Positions 12,545-25,205 of a stretch of DNA of 64,000 bases are shown here, piece by piece (the first letter of the stretch is position 1; each line of letters begins with the position of its first letter). The translations under genes were made by a program, and so were the position numbers. Source of the stretch: Nymphaea colorata (lineage: Eukaryota > Streptophyta > Magnoliopsida > Nymphaeales > Nymphaeaceae). Where the stretch lies: assembly GCF_008831285.2 (NCBI RefSeq), contig NC_045140.1, positions 22,648,131-22,712,130 on the forward strand, read 5' to 3'. The notes under the pieces were generated by a model that worked only from the letters and a program-made list of their open reading frames with translations, was not told where the DNA came from and did not search any database.

Positions 12545-15500
12545 GCAAGTGGTGTATCCATGTGGATAACGTGGGATATCTTTGCCACGAAACATGCCAA
12601 CGAGACGGAGCTACATATGGACTGGTTAATGTTTTTTTATTTTTTTATTAATATTTTTAAATATTTATTCTGTTATGTACATGGTGCCCTTAAAATCTGT
12701 TAACGAGTGTCCCTCGACAAACTTTTTCCGGCTCCACCACTGATGCCAAGCAGACATTTCGTCATCGCAAGAAGCGCACCACAACATGTTTCTTACTGAA
12801 CAAATTAAACCTTTACAGAAGTTCTTTGTGGAAATGATTCCTTGCTTGCAGGAAGCTTAGGGCAGCTGAATGATCACTATCATGCATTAGTATTTGTTAT
12901 CTCCAATTTCAGAAGCAGGTACTATTCAAGATCTCTTTGATGCTTACAGAAGAAAGATAACATCACAAATTCAGAGAATATATTATATGTTTGGGCAAAA
13001 GCTCGACCTTTTCATCTCGAATATGCCTGCTTAATGTTCTTTAATTTCATTAATGCTCTACCAAGTCAAATGGAACTCGTCCTTTTCGTGTTAGCTGCTT
13101 CTTCCTTCATATACGTACCAATCTGTGATTGTTTCACTAAGCATTTTTATCACGAAAGCCGTGTTTTATTTCTTCTCTGTTTCTGGATGATGAGGAACCA
13201 TCAAAGAACGCAAAAGCTATTTACTTTTTCAAAAAGCCAAGGCATCGAAAAGATTGTTTCATCACATACAGAAACTATAAAATATTAATATTCGCACTCC
13301 GGGATAATGCAGGCATATGATATAGGGATTCTGCGTATGGCAAATTATGCCCGTCTATTGTTGATGGGCTCTACGTACACGCATGTGTTCTTGTTTTCTT
13401 TTGTACACTTTTACACCCTTTCGGAATTCATACACGCGCAGAAGCTAATAATGTTAGGCGGGTTCATCTTTCCTGGAACTGAAGATGGTTCGTTTATGAA
13501 GACACCCATCAATTTCTACTTTGATGGCAAATCACATGAACAGGACTGATTCCAGTGATTTGAACACTAGCCTGAACTAAAAGGTCAAAAGCCAACCTTT
13601 TCATCTGAGTTTATTAAACAATGTCCAAATATGAACTTTCAGGCCACTGTAGATTTAGTCCATAAAGGCAGGGGACAAAAGAATCCGGATCCTGCATACT
13701 CCCCCCAGCATAAATCCCAACACAATATCTCAAGTTTGTGATACCCCACCTTATTTCCTGATCTTATCAGTTCCCTCTCCCCCAAGATCCTTTTCCATTT
13801 GGGCCCTACCCTCATCAAGCACCTTACTGTGGATCTGTTAGGGTGATATCAAGCACAAGAGGGAACCTGTTCCCCTTTCTTTTCCTGTACAAGCGCAGAA
13901 AAGTAAAGTGCCTTTTGAAAGCATGTTCTTGTTCAGCTTACCATCAACGATGCCATCTCTCAGGCACCACCAGCACTGCCCAAAACCTGGCGTCACCACC
14001 TGAATTGACATCCCCAGTTTATCTTCTTCGCCAAGTAGTCCTGATAAAGGTACACTAGAATGAAAACTGTGGTGAAGATCTCCCATGGTTGGAGGCCCTT
14101 CAAGGTCAAATGGGTGGTAACATGGACCTCAGTCTTTGCTTCCACAAAGAAGCACCAATGTTTACAATTTCAAGTGTAGAAAGAAAAGGATTCATGTGAA
14201 AAGCCTGACCTGACAAGACACCTCTGTGGACACCCTGTCATGAATTAAGTCTTGTCTGAACTCTTTTAGAAAAGAGACAAGAGTCCATTGATCTCGCTGT
14301 CATTGCTGCCCATGTCACAGATCCATTGTCCTAGCCTCTGCTAACTACCACGCAGAGTGACTATGCTTCATTCATATACAGGAAATCGACCGTACAGAAA
14401 GCATAGAAGTGAGAGACACTAAAAGGCAGAGATAATGCTTTCCTGGTTGGACAATGTTCCTTACTGTAACATATTCTGAAGTTCCTGTTCGTGCTTCCTG
14501 GCCTTAGTGGAGAGGTCAGGCAGACAAATTATTGGGTACAAGGCAATTGCGCAAAAAAGTGTATAACTACAGTTCAAACTTCTGACCACATCTGATCTTC
14601 ACAGTCCCAATCTTGCAAACCTACTCCTAACGATCGATTTTCTATACAAATCCATCAGATTTGGAAAATTTCACATGATCGAATTTCCAGTCCTTATGAA
14701 ATGCCTTTTTGTGTATCTAAATAACTCAACCTAACAGTGGATTTGTTGGTTTTAAACAATGGAGATTGAATCTATATTAGAAGAGCTTTGAAATGAAACT
14801 CAAAAGTTAGATTTCTAAAGTGTAGTTGCATTTCTCCAGGGGCATTTGTTAGTATAGACTGTTTAGATAATTGCGCATTATTTAGAAACGAAACAGCAAA
14901 CTCGCGTTGGAGAATGTGTAAATTCATAGGAATAGTCTTTGAGATACAGTTTGGCTCCTGGATTTGTTTTGCCTCACTCTCCATCATCGACAGTCATTTT
15001 CCTGTTGGATGTGCAAGTCCAAATGGAGTTATGGTCAAAATTCTTTCATTATGCATTTTGTTGAGTCAAAATTGTATGCGATTAAGTAATGTGCTGAAAG
15101 TGATTGTGCACCGAACTGAAATGCACTGTCAGTGTTCGGGTAATTATGCAAGAATAGTGTAAAAGTTTTTTTCCTTTTCAAGAGTCAAGCAGGAATTAAA
15201 GTTAAAAGCCAAGTGATGCACCCCAACTATTGAAGTCTCAACTTAAAAGCCTTAGACAGACCCCAAAAAGGTCCTTCAGTTTTCTTCCATCTTCACATAA
15301 AGAAGATTAAACTGATAAGTCAATAATCATAAACCATTCGCTGATAATTCGTCCATGATATTAAGGCACAACAAGGACACCTCATAACATCATATACATT
15401 CATTATAATGTAAGACGAATCAAAACTAGCAGAAAAAAAACAGTAGCAAAAACAGAAAGAAGCTTTAAAAAATCTCATTCCGCTAGTATACTGTAAACTA

Positions 15501-15719
15501 GCAACCCCATGGCTTTCAACCATGTTACAGTAGGCCAGTTGAAGAAAATGTACTTCATGAGCATTGTCCTGGCTTTATTACATGACTTCAATGTTGGAAA
15601 GGACTTGATCGAATTTTGGTTCCCTTGCGTACAAGAGCTCTTTTTGTGAACTTGGTTTCCTCCTGTCTGACGTGAAAGCACATGCACCTTGACCTCCATT
15701 ATTCGTTTCATCTCCAACC

Positions 15720-15800
15720 TCGGGGTTAGGCAGATTCCCTACCAAGCTACAAGAAGAGGTGCGTAAAGCGTGTCCTCCGGGGATCGAACTCTTGACCTCC
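15720..15800 (-). repeat. Possible tRNA-related SINE fragment
   Basis: Read on the minus strand, the stretch contains GAGTTCGATCCCC, which fits the RNA polymerase III B-box / T-arm consensus. It is followed by TTGGTAGGGAATCTGCCTAA, and a very similar phrase recurs at 28236-28275 and 53895-53930. No convincing A-box was found upstream, so this is at best a 3' portion of a SINE-like repeat. Confidence 0.3.
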
Positions 15801-18800
15801 GTCAACTTGTAGAACTTTGTACTAAACATGAAATGCAGATGTTGCCTCATGCTTCACAAGACACAGGGGAAGTTTGGTAATTATGCATCATGCTTCATAG
15901 CCAGTTGTATCTGTAGTCGGGATCGGTTGCAGAAGGGAGACAGCATCTGTATCCAACTCCTGAAGGAAAAGCAGGTGAATGTTAAGGGATGGCCCTCGTA
16001 CAGGAGCTCCAACACAAAAAGGAGATAGAGTGAGAGAATCCTTCTGTGGTCCAGAGCAGAGTTGAAGAAGAACAAAAGAAAGTGAACGAAGCACTAAGAG
16101 TGTGTACACTTTAGGCAAGGCAAGTGCAGAAGTGAATTCTTTGAACCGGCAACGACTTGGGGATGACTTAGACTTATGTCGCTTGCCCAACTCGCCACTC
16201 ACAGGCGACTGCAACCGATTACATGATTACTTTTCCTGTAATCACAAGGAATCTGTGAGACCAGTTAAATGAAATGTTTCTTAAGGGGGCAGTTCGAAAC
16301 TCTGATGGCAAGAAAACATTTTAGTGAAAAGTTGTTACCGTGTATGGCAAGAAAAATTTTCAGGTCGCTGTCATTTCTTGGCTTTACGGCCCGAACACAA
16401 ATCTCGGCTTTAAAAACTGTCTAATCAGCTTAAGCCGCGAGCAAGATGGTTCACTGATGAGGAGATGCACCAATGATAAGAATGTTGAGAGAGTGATTAG
16501 GCCGTGTCTCTGTTGGGGAATTAACTCGGATAGTGAACATGCAAGATCTGCATGATTGGGCAGCACTCTGATTTGTGGGGGCAACTGTGTTCAACCAGGT
16601 GAATCTCACATATCACATGCCTTATTTGGACCAACCGGGCCGATAAGAAAACCAATTTTCGCCAACTGTGATCTAATGGCCTCAATCACTATCGCTTTTC
16701 TTTTGCAGTCATGAGGGTTCAACATCGCATTCCACAGGATAACATGACAGTGGCAAATTGATCAAGAAAGCATCTCTCTCTCTCTCTCTGTGTGTGTGTT
16801 GTGTGTGTGTGTGTGTGTGTGTGAAAGAGAGAGAAAGGAGAAGTGAATGCTCTCAGATGTTGGATTGTTGCGGGGCGGCTTAAATTTGAGCCGACTTTTG
16901 GATGACACTCCAAAATTAAGATTTTAGAGTGTTTGGATGCCATCACATTAACCTGGGTGTTATAAAAACTTATTTTTGACAAAACCTGGTTATTCATATG
17001 ACTCGTTATTAATAAAATACGACTCAAACAAGTCAACCAACTTGACCTTCAGAAATCATTAGAAAACTTGACTCTTATAAAGTCAAGCTTTCACAGAACT
17101 AGGTTAGATGATGTTGTCTTCCAATTGCCCCATAAAATTTGTCGCTTAAAGGAGCGCAAATCATCATAAAAACCATCATAAAGCATTGTCGCATCATAAA
17201 CTGTTGTTAATGACAATGTAGTCACTGTTTTTTAGTGATAGACGGCATTTGGAATTGGACCTGATTGAATCTTTTATAGTGGGGGCAAGTTCTGGTGAAA
17301 AATGAAAGAGGAGGTAGGATTTCCCAGGTCCTTGAAAGGAATGCTTCATTCAGACAAATTGGAAAGGACAGGGAGAAATATATCCGAGAGTGAAATGAAT
17401 GTGTTTGAGAGCTGGAATGACGATCTTTGTCGAGTTCATGTCCCTCGATATGCACGGGAGGCAGTCCTTTTATCTTTGTCAGTGAGTACGATCTGATCTC
17501 TCTCTCTCTCTCTCATGGTTTCATTCGTTTGCCACAGAGAGCAAGGTCAGTAATTGCAGGAAACGCTGCTGAAACGCAGAGTGGCACATTCACGTCAGTG
17601 TTACGGAAGATGGACGAATTGCAGACTCGATAACAAGTAGACTACAAGGGAGAATATTGAGAGTCTTGTTTTTCAGGGAAACTTAAATCTTCGAAAGGAT
17701 AAACCTAATTTTTATTTCGCTCCTCGCTCTCGCCCGTTAATTGTCAATCCATGCAAACAGTGCCGAGCGATCGACCTCTAAGTATTGATTGAACCCTTCT
17801 GGTGGAGTAACTTCCATTGGCAGTCTGCATGGGTAGCTTTCCGAGTTGGAAACATTCAAGAATCTGAAAAAATGAAACATAAGAAAATTAACATTTGAAA
17901 CGAACAAGAAGAATGGCACAGTAGTATCTCGACAATATCATGATAAAGATATGATATTCTGAAATGCTGGCAATATTCTTTGAGATGTTTGACTTTCTTT
18001 TCTATTCTTTTGCTTTTGAAAATTACAAAAACACACACACACACTTATCGTGAAAAAATGCATGAGAATTTCCAAAAGATATATCGCCGCCTGCGCAGCC
18101 TGCACGGGTTCAGGCTGAGCGGTGCCATGATGAATGCAGCCCTTTTTTCGTGGGGCCATCAGTCAAAAAAGCATATCTATCAGGTGCCTCTTCCTGCTAC
18201 CTGCACTATAGTTTTTGCTCGCTCGGGCAGTTTCGCCTTTTATGACAAGACACACTGGCTAAATTCACAGCAACTTTTCTGACGAATTTCATCTTTTAGC
18301 CAACTAATCTTTAGAACCAAGCCATGCCCCACTGCAAGATTCTCAACCAGAGGCGCTAAGCAGAGTGGGCTCAGGCCCGGCTGAAAACTTAGTGGTACTG
18401 ATCCATGAATATCAGGTCAAGTTGGCACGGTTTCCACGATGGTTGGCCAGGGGTTCCACTTCCATTCTGGTCTGCCGCATGAGCACCTTGTTTTGAGCTC
18501 AGGTATCAGCACGGCACCTTCTCAAAATTTGCTTGAACTAAAGTGGTTGAACGGTAGCAGCAAAAGATTCCGGCTACCAAGATTTTGGACTAGCAGACAA
18601 ATTAAGGGTAGGCCCATTAAGTGGTCCGTCGACCCTCGGAAGGCCTTTTTTTTCCTTCAAAAATTAACTAATGTAGAATAAGATACGACATAATCTCTCA
18701 GGCGGATTACAATATGTTTGCGCAAAAAATTCAACTAACAAAACCGATGGGACTCTTAACAACTCTGCTCCCTCTCTCAGCATCTGTATACGTTCTTTAT

Positions 18801-19500
18801 TTCCGGAAGAAAGTAAGCGTCTCGAACAACCAATGCCGTCATCCGGTTGGTTCATAATAAAATAGTGGAGGATGGACGATCGGGGTTAACAGACTCCTCC
18901 CCTTTCAGACAAGCTCGATCGGTTCTTGGGGAAAAGAGGAGGAAAAGGAGAAAAGGAAAACTCCATAGTCCATATCCTTCCTTGCCGTTTCCGCCTCACA
19001 GACGGCGGCACCAAGTAACAAACGCAACACCAGCAGGACAGTTACGTATCTGAAACAGAGACGGATCCCTTCACTTGTTATCTACATACATGCGTATACA
19101 ATCAGTAGATATAAATAAATAACGGGGAGAGAGAGAAAGAGAGAGAGAAGCTGAGAAGCAAGGAGGGGAATACGAAGATGGTACGCTACAACCAGCAGCC
19201 TACACAGGATCGTTTATTCCTGATGCCCAACTCCCCACATTCCCACGTAATCGAATGTCAAGGGCTCATGCCTTTTGCCTTTCGCAAGAGGCCTGCCAAG
19301 TCAAAAGACACAATCTCGACCTGAGGAGAAGGCGATAAATGAGGTTGGGAGCGTCGGAGGACCGGCGGCGACGTCGCCGGCCGGAGGGGGCGTCAGTCAG
19401 TCGATTGTCGTCCCCCCGAGGGTGACTCGCGCGTGCGTAGCGGCGGGACCCCCTTCCTTTCCACTTCGACTTTTAGCGCCTGGGTCTGACGCCCTTGGCC
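15801..19500. other. Intergenic region upstream of GH3 copy 1
   Basis: No gene supported. It contains the compound CT/TG microsatellite at 16773-16823, CT runs near 17497-17513, and increasingly GC-rich sequence toward 19300-19500 that probably belongs to the distal promoter of GH3 copy 1. Confidence 0.55.
16773..16823. repeat. Compound (TC)n(TG)n microsatellite
   Basis: A CT run passes directly into a GT run of about 35 bp interrupted once, followed by GA-rich sequence. Confidence 0.9.
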
Positions 19501-19513
19501 GGCTCCTGACTAT

Positions 19514-19528
19514 CACGTGAGCCACGTG
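19514..19528. promoter_or_regulatory. Pair of G-boxes in the distal promoter of GH3 copy 1
   Basis: Two palindromic CACGTG hexamers at 19514-19519 and 19523-19528 are separated by three bases. They lie about 390 bp upstream of the copy 1 ATG. G-boxes are bound by bZIP and bHLH factors. The corresponding DNA is absent upstream of copies 2, 3 and 4, where the foldback element begins instead. Confidence 0.6.
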
Positions 19529-19612
19529 ACGCCCTTTTGCCCCTCTCACGACGCCGCCCCGATTCTCCACCGCGGGTGGCGCCAAGCAGCTAGCCGACCC
19601 GGTAGGGCAGCG

Positions 19613-19622
19613 GTGGGCCCAC
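19613..19622. promoter_or_regulatory. GTGGGCCCAC palindrome, TCP-type site
   Basis: A perfect 10-bp palindrome matching the GGNCCCAC class of TCP-factor sites, in the proximal promoter of GH3 copy 1. It is conserved in copy 3 at 41369-41378 and in copy 4. It is missing from the promoter of copy 2, which has a deletion of about 40 bp there. Confidence 0.5.
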
Positions 19623-19802
19623 CCTTGTCCCTGCGAACCCCCGCCTGCTGACGTGGATCTGGGACCACTACCTGCCGGGCGGCATGCACGGGTCCCACCT
19701 CCAGGCGCAAAATATAATCGCTGCTGTGAGTGAGGATGCACGGTGCCCACCTGTAGGTGGTCCCCCACCTGCGGTTTTCGAGCCCTCTCCTCCCGTCCTC
19801 CT

Positions 19803-19808
19803 TATAAG
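19803..19808 (+). promoter_or_regulatory. TATA box of GH3 copy 1
   Basis: TATAAG followed by TACTC lies 109 bp upstream of the ATG at 19917. The same TATAAG element occurs at the same relative place in copy 2 (39390-39385), supporting its role. In copies 3 and 4 the first T is C. Confidence 0.7.
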
Positions 19809-19916
19809 TACTCTTCCCCGCCACCCCTTCCTCTGCACCACCCTCTCTCTCTTTTCTTACTTGTCCATATCGGATTTACTTGCTGTGCTTGTCCTCTGTG
19901 ATCGGTGTGGGGGCAA

Positions 19917-22186
19917 ATGAGTGCGGGCGGGAGGGACGTTGAGCTTCTGGAGTTCATAGAGGAGGCGACGAAGAATCCGGACGATGTGCAGAAGAAGGTG
20001 CTGGCGGAGATACTGAGCCAAAACGCCCACACTGAGTACCTGCAGCAGCGATGCGGCCTCGGAGGGAGAACCGATCGCCAGACCTTCAAGGCCAAGGTCC
20101 CCATGGTCACCTACGACGACCTCAAGCCTGACATCCTGCGCATCGCCAACGGCGACCGCTCCCCTATCCTATCTGCTCACCCCATCTCCGAGTTCCTCAC
20201 CAGGCATGCCTACCCTTTCACTTCTCCTTTTCTCTTGGTTCTTAGCTCTGAGCTCCTGTTTCCTGTCTTGGAAACCCGGAAAAAGCCTTACAAGCGTCTT
20301 TCGCTTTTGGCCTTGGTTTTCGTTTTCACAGTTCCGGTACGTCGGCTGGTGAACGGAAGCTCATGCCTACAATTCAGCAAGAGCTTGATCGTCGTCAGTT
20401 CCTTTACGATCTTCTCATTCCTGTCATGAACAAGTTAGCTCTCTCACTCTCTGTCGTTCTTCTCTCGCATGTATGCGTTTGCCTTTGCATTCATGAACGT
20501 TTTGTATACCCTTATAAAAGTCCACTTTGCATGGGATGATATTAATAAAAAATTAATAAACAGAAGATGTTTTTTGGGATCCGCCTACTTAATTACCTTC
20601 ATAACTGGTTATGACGTATCTGAGCCAGTGTACATGCAGAGGCGGGCACGCGACGCACACACATTTTATATATACATATATATATATAGGAAGGAAAGAG
20701 AGAGAAAGATGAAATGTTAGAGGAAGATGAAAGTTTGTTCCACCCGTTTCAAGCAGAGATGGAGAGAGAGTAAAGTGCATGAATTTCAAATGATGATGTT
20801 CAGAGAACATGCAGGTTTGTTCCAGGACTAGACAAAGGAAAAGGGCTGTACTTCCTCTTTGTCAAGACCGACACAAAGACACCAGGAGGCCTACCGGCCC
20901 GCCCCGTCCTCACCAGCTATTACAAGAGCGAGCTCTTCAAGTGCAGGAAGTTCAACCCTTACCTGGTCTACACCAGTCCAACGGAGGCCATCCTCTGCTC
21001 CGACTCCTTCCAGAGCATGTACTCGCAGATGCTCTGCGGCCTCCTGCAGCACCAAGATGTCCTCCGCGTCGGTGCCGTCTTCGCCTCAGGCCTCCTCCGT
21101 GCCATCCGCTTCCTCCAGGTTCACTGGCAAGACCTCGCCCTCGACATCGAGAGGGGCACGCTCAGTTTGAAGATCACGGACCCATCAATCCGAGCCGCTG
21201 TAGCCAAGCTAATCAAGCCGGACCCGACACGGCTAGGTTCGTCCGGGACAACTGCTCGACCCAAACTGGGAAGGTATCATCACCAAGATCTGGCCTCGAA
21301 CAAAGTACCTCGACGTGATTGTGACTGGTGCCATGGTTCAGTACATCCCCACACTCAACTACTACGGGGGTGGCCTACCACTGGTCTGCACCATGTATGC
21401 CTCCTCAGAGTGCTACTTTGGCCTCAACCTGAACCCACTTTCCCACCCATCTGAGGTCTCCTACACCATCATGCCCAACATGGGCTACTTTGAGTTCCTT
21501 CCCCATGACCCGGACCAGCCTCATGAGCCGAGCCACACCGAGCTCCTCGACCTTGCCGACCTTCAACTCGGCAAGGAGTACGAGCTCGTCGTCACCACCT
21601 ACGCCGGCCTCTACCGCTACCGCGTCGGCGACATCCTCCGAGTCAGCGGCTTCCACAACTCCGCCCCTCAGTTCCACTTCGTCCGGAGGAAGAACGTGGC
21701 TCTGAGCATCGACTCGGATAAGACCGACGAGGCGAGCTGCAGAAGGCAGTCGAAGCGGCGTCGAACCGGCTGATGAAGGACAACCAAACAAGGATTGTGG
21801 AGTACACCAGCTATGCCGACACAAAGCCATACCGGGTCACTACGTCGTATTCTTCGAGCTGGCATCGGACAAGGGGCTGGATCCGGTGCCGGTGCCGGAC
21901 GGGGTGATGGAGGAGTGCTGCTCGCCATGGAGAAAGAACTCAACTCAGTGTATAGACAGGGAGGGTCTGCGACCAGTCAATTGGGCCGCTTGAAATAAGA
22001 GTGGTGCAGCGCGGCACGTTTGAGGAGCTAATGGAGTACGCCATCTCCAGAGGCGCCTCCATTAACCAGTACAAGGCCCCTAGGTGCGTCACTTTCGCTC
22101 CCATCTTGGAGCTGCTGGACTCAAGGGTCGTCTCCTCACACTTCAGTCCAGCCCCGCCTCATTGGTCCCCAACTCGACGCCATTAA
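19917..22186 (+). pseudogene. GH3: GH3 copy 1 (frameshifted acyl-acid-amido synthetase gene)
   Basis: The three-exon layout matches copy 2: exon 1 19917-20203, exon 2 20332-20433, exon 3 20815-22186. The first intron uses a GC donor and AG acceptor and rebuilds [10 protein letters not shown] across the splice. Exons 1 and 2 are intact. Exon 3, compared with copy 2 by eye, has at least six one-base deletions, near 21227, 21260, 21732, 21824, 21919 and 21958, several in short homopolymers. No nonsense substitution was noticed once the shifts are allowed for. The C-terminal part ends in [16 protein letters not shown], as expected for group II GH3 enzymes, which conjugate IAA to amino acids in the cytosol. 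It is either a young pseudogene or a working gene with consensus errors. Confidence 0.85.
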
Positions 22187-24491
22187 CAGATTCATAAGTT
22201 AATTAATTAATAGTGGCCTCCCATCTGCTGTCCTTCCTTCTTTCGCTCCCTCTCTAGTGCGTGCATCGTGATAATGCTGTGCTCAACGTTATATTATAAT
22301 GTCATACAGTTTAATTTTTCTTGAATAAGAGAAGTGTATGGTTGGCTTGTTTCCCTCTCAAAGGTTCCAAACGATGTGCAGTATTTTATGTTCAGAAGGC
22401 GCAAATTTTCAGTCCAAATGTCGTTTTCGTGGCGAAACTACAGAAGCATTTCTTATTTTGTGCTTTTTTGAAAAAATTGACAACACCCTCGCCTGCATTT
22501 CTTTCTTGATGCCGAACTCTACAAGGAAACTATTAAAATGCTTGTACTTTAGGCAATCCCCATCGAGCAGAGACAGACAAGGACAGAAAGAGATGCTTCT
22601 TTCCTGCATAAGAAGACATTGCACCGGCATAAGTCGCAGCACGCATATTACATATTGGATGAGCATAATTTTAATTACTTGTAGCTAACAGAACCACTTG
22701 CTTTCTTTTGGGAGTATTTAATACCTGTTTTATTTACGGTGGCATCTGTTCTGTTCTCCTTGAGAAAAAGCTGAAGGTAAGACTAACGTGGGATGCATGA
22801 ATTTCAGAGCCGCAGTTTGGCGTCCGCTTACATGTTGGCATCTGTAGGTCTACCAAAAGCTAAGAGAGAATAAGGCTCCAATGCGCATGTAACTATGTGA
22901 CGTATGAGATCACAACACTACCGACCTTTGATGAGGACGCAAGCATCTTGTCTTGGAAACGAAAACATTTGTGAAGATTAATCTGTAAAGAAGAAACAAG
23001 TTGGCAAGTAAGCCCATATTCTGGCTCTTGGATCTGTAGATCCACTAACAAATAAAAAGAAAGAGAGTCTGCGCTTAATCTTCCTTCAAAGCATGTACTT
23101 GCGAATTATATTCTTTCAAATTCTGTAATACTGTGCTCGAGTTAATGGAAGAGAAGAGAAACGGATTTGGTCCCTATATATGCGTTTATGTAACCAAAGT
23201 TTACACGGTTCTCTCTCTTCTCTCTCTCTCTCTCTGTCTTTCTCTTTCTTCTTCTCTTTATATATATATATATATATATATATGTTTGCCAAATGTCAAA
23301 AGAAAATCGACTCAAGGGGTGGTCGAGTTTGGTCCAAACAAAGATGATTTGGTGAGCATAAAAAGAAAAAGGTCAGGCTAATAATAATGGACTTCCAGTC
23401 CCCACGAAAGGGACCAGTTTGGTGCACCAAAGTCCTAAGGACGTTCAGCATCCACTAGCTTTAGAGTTTAGACTGATGTCAAGATTTTGCTACTAATATA
23501 TATATATATATATATATATAAAGAGGATGTTGGTCTGATATATGTCGCCAAGGCAACAGGCCAAAACTGTCAAGAGCTACGGCCTACTATCTTGTGTCGA
23601 TGTGAGAAAGGGCATTAGGCGGTGGCAGATGTACTAATTGCTAAGCTGAGCACAAGACGGAGGCTACTTGCCAAAACTTGCACTGTCGCCCGAGCCAAGT
23701 CAGGTGTAATTTGGTCTTCTACATAATTTAAAGCCTATCGATTGCTAAAGCCTAATTTGAGGGACCAAACTATTATTGTTCGAAGTGCAACATGCGCTAC
23801 AAGAGAAAGTATGTTGCTGTATATGCTGGTTCATTGAGTGTCTTACTTTGATAATAGAAACGTAAGTTAAACTTGAAAACTCCACGGTTTAACTCAGGCG
23901 TCTTGTCAACAAGTTAATCGGTTCAAAATTGGCAAGCTTCTCCATCTTGAGCTCAGCTTTGAAGATCAGGACTCATGGTTACTTTCAGCATCTTTAATAG
24001 CTTGTCCGGACACTACTTTTTCCGTGAAAGGAAGAGATAAAGGGGTTCAAAATTACTATACTAAAAGTATTTTTTTTCTTGAGGTTCTGCTGCCTGATCT
24101 TATATTCGAGACTCCATAAAAAAGTTTGTTTTAGAAGATCTTCAGTTTAAACAAATGCAGGATCTCAGTAACATGGATTTTAAATGGATTTAAGATCGGA
24201 TTGGGAGATGGAATGATGTTTTGACCTTAAATCCAAGAAAGAATCTCATATTCCTAAACTGTTGGAGGATTTCAGCTCCTCTGCAAATGGGATCAATATG
24301 TTTAACTAACTAGTCTTATATGTCTCTCACTTAAACACTCCTAATCCAAAACATTACAATTTATTAGGAGCTCATTTTTTTCCTGGTAAAGTTAATCATG
24401 GAAATCAACTAATTTAGAAGACCTGATGAAGTAATCATGGATCAACGCGATCAATTATAGATATATTACACCTTTTCCTTTCCTACAAACT
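22187..24491. other. 3' flank of GH3 copy 1, duplicated non-coding DNA
   Basis: No gene. The 22320-23280 part reappears inverted downstream of copy 2 (35850-36770) and partly downstream of copy 4 (59340-59640). The 23770-24490 part reappears directly at 43710-44579 and inverted at 57662-58540. Two TA microsatellites sit at 23259-23282 and 23496-23520. A phrase beginning GCCAAATGTCAAAAGAAAAT at about 23290 belongs to a dispersed repeat also seen near 35550, 46710 and 58950. Confidence 0.7.
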
Positions 24492-24663
24492 GTGGCGGAG
24501 CTAGGTTGTGGCTGAAGTAGCAATTGCTCATACCAGACCACTAAATTTACGTTATTTATATATAAAAACCTCATTAATTTTTAACTTTTTACATATGAGT
24601 GCCCTTTCAAGATTGAAATTTACACTTAGAGTGCCCCTTAACAAAAATTTTTAGCTTCGCCAC
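24492..24663. mobile_element. MITE-like element, copy A
   Basis: A 172-bp AT-rich element with imperfect 12-bp terminal inverted repeats: GTGGCGGAGCTA at the left and TAGCTTCGCCAC at the right (one mismatch when inverted). It has no coding capacity. The same element is present as copies B and C inside the duplicated blocks. No convincing target-site duplication was seen, so the class is uncertain. Confidence 0.55.
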
Positions 24664-25205
24664 TGCCTGCAAATGCATCGGCTAACTAACCAGAGGCAGA
24701 TTTTGCTTCATAATTATGGGCCGGCCCCTTTACTAATATGACTAGTAATCGTACATGCAGCACACAGATTTGATAAGCCACACATGACTGTTGTTGAATT
24801 GGTATCGATTGGGACAAAGAAAAGAAAATGATGAACGATGATTCATAAAGACGGTCTTGCAAATAATTTAATGGTACATATTGAAGGATCACGCACTTTG
24901 TCCAGTCATGTTTCTTATACACGAAAGATGGAAACACATTGAGAATCGGACCTTGATTGTATTATGAACGCCCATATATAATGTTAAAACCCTCATCCGA
25001 CATGGGCCGGAAGTCGCTTTTTTCCTTGCCGGTTTCTCGAAGAAGAAGAGAATTTTGAACGAGAAATTAAGGATGTGGGGACATCAGAAAACTAATATTT
25101 TCGCATTAATTTTCTGGGGCATGCTTTTTCTCTTGGTACAACTGCGCTTCTGGATATTATTAGTGACGCTTTCATGATTTCATTCACTTCTCCCCGGAAC
25201 AAAGA

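Larger units (their letters stand above)
6801..15680. other. Intergenic region, no gene recognised
   Basis: AT-rich DNA with many stops on both strands. Open frames above 60 codons are scattered, overlap each other and show no domain or codon pattern. The stretch 7270-7720 is more GC-balanced and contains GGGCCGGGCCCGG, but no protein could be recognised in any frame. Phrases such as 'gcagagccaggat' near 9918 and 'ccggctccaccactg' near 12730 resemble ends of plant transposable elements. I could not delimit an element. Confidence 0.55.
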
